NCBI RefSeq assembly: GCF_003438995.1
Contig: NZ_QSUN01000017.1
Coordinates: forward strand, 10,862-74,861
Direction of reading: 5' to 3'
Source of the DNA: Bacteroides sp. OM05-12
GTDB taxonomy: Bacteria; Bacteroidota; Bacteroidia; Bacteroidales; Bacteroidaceae
Length of the DNA: 64,000 nt
Position 1 is the stretch's first letter. Every line of letters starts with the position of its first letter. Position numbers and translations under genes: made by a program. The notes beneath the pieces are model-generated. The model was given only the letters and a program-made list of their open reading frames with translations, did not search any database and had not been told where the DNA came from. Positions 62,311-64,000 of this stretch are shown piece after piece.

Positions 62311-64000
62311 ATGATTATGAATCCAAGACTACTAATTAGCGTTCTCTTATTAGGGATAATAACAGCCGTTTACGGCCAATCCCAAACATTGGTACAAAAG
62401 AGTGAAATAGAACAGACAATATTAGGATACTGTTCTAACGAAATACCAGCAAAGACCAACCCAATCGGAGCTCAGGGACAAGCCGTATCAATCGGTGCTG
62501 CCATTCGCATCCCTACTTCTAAAATGGCAGGACTAAAAGGCGGAAAAATCACTAAAATACGTATCGGAACGAAAAGCGGACTAACGGGTATTTACATATG
62601 GATTCGTTCTTCTTTGGATGGAAAAGCAGACGCTTTACAACGACTTGGAAACACAGCCGACGGATGGAATGAGATCACTCTGGATACTCCTTATGAAATT
62701 ACAGGAGAAGAAATTTACATCGGCTATAACGGAAAACAGCCGGCAGGTGTGATGGCCGTATTAGCAAATGAAGAAGAACAAAAAGGTGCTACTTACCTCA
62801 GTATAGAAAACGAGTGGGCCGATTACTATGGGAAAGGATTCGGAGCGCTATATATCCAGGCAATAGCCCAAGCAACTTTGCCGGAAACAGATCTTGCTAT
62901 TGGAGATTTCACGATGGACAAAACTTTTTATAAAACAGATGACCCCCTAAACTTTTCATTCAACCTCAGCAATGAAGGAACAAAGTCTATCAATGGCTAC
63001 TCCATTAGTTATCGCATCAACGATGGAGAAGAAATCACTGAAGACATAAACAAAACAATAGCTGCAGGAGCTAAATCAACCTATTCCAAGGAGATACCTG
63101 CAAATAATTATGGAGAAGGAACCCACCGGATTAAGGTTTATATAAGCAAACTGGCAGATGGTGCTATAGATGAAATAGCACTAAATGACACATTAGAAGG
63201 TACATTTAGCCTTTATGAGACAAGCTATCCACATAAGATTCTATTGGAACAATTTACTACCATCAACTGCGTCAATTGCCCCTATGGCGGCAAAGTACTT
63301 ACCACAGCTATATCCGAACGTGACGATGTAGTATGGGTAGCCCATCACGTAGGTTATGGAACAGACGAATTAACCATCTCAGAGAGCGGAGATTATCTCA
63401 ATTTCGGTGTATCAGGCGCACCGGCAGCCATGGTTGACCGCACAAAAATACCAGCAGCAACTGATACCAACTATCCTCCGTTTGGAATCGGATATTCCAA
63501 TACCATCGCAGGGGCTAAAATCGTAACATCCTATATGGATTATTGTGCAGCCATCCCGGCTTTCGTTTCTGTTTCCATCGAAAACGAATATGACCCACAA
63601 ACACGTCAACTTAGTATCACAGTCAATGGCGAAAGAAATGCCATCTTTAATACATTCTATCCCAAAGCAAATATCAGCGTATTCTTAACTGAAAATGGTA
63701 TTTTAGCCAAAACAGCCCAAAGCGGAGCAAATAAAAATTACGTTCATAACCATGTATTGAGGGCTATTTTAACCGAAACGTTTGGTAGCAATATCGAATG
63801 GGAAAACAATAAGTTCACTTACACGACTACAACTACTCTTGATGAGGCATGGATAGCCGGCCGAATGAACGTGATTGCCATCGTAAACAAACCGTTTGAC
63901 GCTCAAACATCCCCGAACGATGCACAAGTATTAAATGTAGAAGAATCTGCGATTGACGACCCAACTTATGATTCTATTACGGAGCAACAACTATCCGAAC
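62311..64000 (+). CDS. Omp28-related secreted protein (3'-truncated by window edge)
   Basis: The frame is open from ATG 62311 to the window end (563 codons seen). The signal peptide is about 1-23 (ITAVYGQ). An N-terminal beta-domain (about 25-195, with GWNEITLDTPYEITGEEIYIGY) is followed by an Ig-like domain (about 200-300). Then comes a thioredoxin-like segment, ILLEQFTTINCVNCPYGGK (CxxC at about 320), which is the hallmark of the Omp28-related family of Bacteroidota. The family is named after a Porphyromonas outer-membrane protein; its function is unknown. A second ATG at 62317 is equally possible. A T9SS-like tail is expected beyond the window but cannot be seen. Confidence 0.75.
   Translation, partial: MIMNPRLLISVLLLGIITAVYGQSQTLVQKSEIEQTILGYCSNEIPAKTNPIGAQGQAVSIGAAIRIPTSKMAGLKGGKITKIRIGTKSGLTGIYIWIRSSLDGKADALQRLGNTADGWNEITLDTPYEITGEEIYIGYNGKQPAGVMAVLANEEEQKGATYLSIENEWADYYGKGFGALYIQAIAQATLPETDLAIGDFTMDKTFYKTDDPLNFSFNLSNEGTKSINGYSISYRINDGEEITEDINKTIAAGAKSTYSKEIPANNYGEGTHRIKVYISKLADGAIDEIALNDTLEGTFSLYETSYPHKILLEQFTTINCVNCPYGGKVLTTAISERDDVVWVAHHVGYGTDELTISESGDYLNFGVSGAPAAMVDRTKIPAATDTNYPPFGIGYSNTIAGAKIVTSYMDYCAAIPAFVSVSIENEYDPQTRQLSITVNGERNAIFNTFYPKANISVFLTENGILAKTAQSGANKNYVHNHVLRAILTETFGSNIEWENNKFTYTTTTTLDEAWIAGRMNVIAIVNKPFDAQTSPNDAQVLNVEESAIDDPTYDSITEQQLSE

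Noticed and set aside
1..64000. Mobile element, prophage, tRNA or rRNA genes
   Set aside because: No transposase, integrase, phage structural gene or cloverleaf/rRNA-like sequence was recognised on either strand.

Overview
The window looks like chromosome from an anaerobic Bacteroidales species of the Bacteroides type. Evidence: an adjacent SusC/SusD pair, a quinol:fumarate reductase operon in the order C-A-B, a viroplasmin-type RNase H, a fimbrillin-family lipoprotein, many proteins with a type IX secretion (T9SS)-like C-terminal tail, and repeated use of the Bacteroidota -7 promoter element TAnnTTTG. Base composition is AT-rich throughout. I see no transposase, integrase, CRISPR array, tRNA or rRNA. 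The species cannot be named from the sequence alone. The first gene (RNase H) and the last gene (Omp28-like) run off the window.

Layout. (1) 1-3.9 kb holds housekeeping genes: RNase H, a DUF4254 protein, an ABC ATPase translationally coupled to pdxB, and an AraC regulator. (2) 4.0-33 kb is one polysaccharide utilisation locus (PUL) for beta-1,3-glucan. On the minus strand, in transcription order, it has SusC, SusD, a small putative glycan-binding protein, GH16, two tandem GH128 enzymes, a multidomain discoidin protein, a previously unlisted 50-residue peptide gene, BglX-type GH3, a repeat-filled gap, a second GH3 with three discoidin modules, and GH81 with three discoidin modules. A divergent membrane-spanning regulator (propeller, Y_Y_Y, TM, LuxR-type HTH, no kinase) faces susC. 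The model is that surface GH81, GH16 and GH128 enzymes cut the glucan, SusCD imports oligosaccharides, and GH3 enzymes release glucose. (3) 33-39 kb has a dipeptide epimerase, a TPR-TM-AraC regulator, a PAP2 phosphatase, and an AraC regulator followed by a fimbrillin lipoprotein. (4) 39.2-42.7 kb is frdCAB. (5) 43-52.7 kb has three large secreted proteins with T9SS-like tails, including a CE8 pectin methylesterase. (6) 53.3-56 kb is a dprA / thioesterase / GNAT operon. (7) 56-64 kb has an MscS channel, a THUMP-like methyltransferase, a second TPR-TM-AraC regulator, a small hypothetical gene, a gene-poor stretch and the start of an Omp28-like gene.

The most unusual non-coding signal is a set of dispersed intergenic repeats. 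Four intergenic gaps (about 14.1, 34.4, 42.8 and 53.2 kb) contain degenerate tandem arrays with a strict 22-bp period, each just 3' of a minus-strand gene. Three of the four also carry 56-63 bp hairpin elements whose arms share a CCTTCA core. A candidate ~67-nt small RNA, with a well-spaced promoter and a strong terminator, lies at 46.95-47.02 kb.
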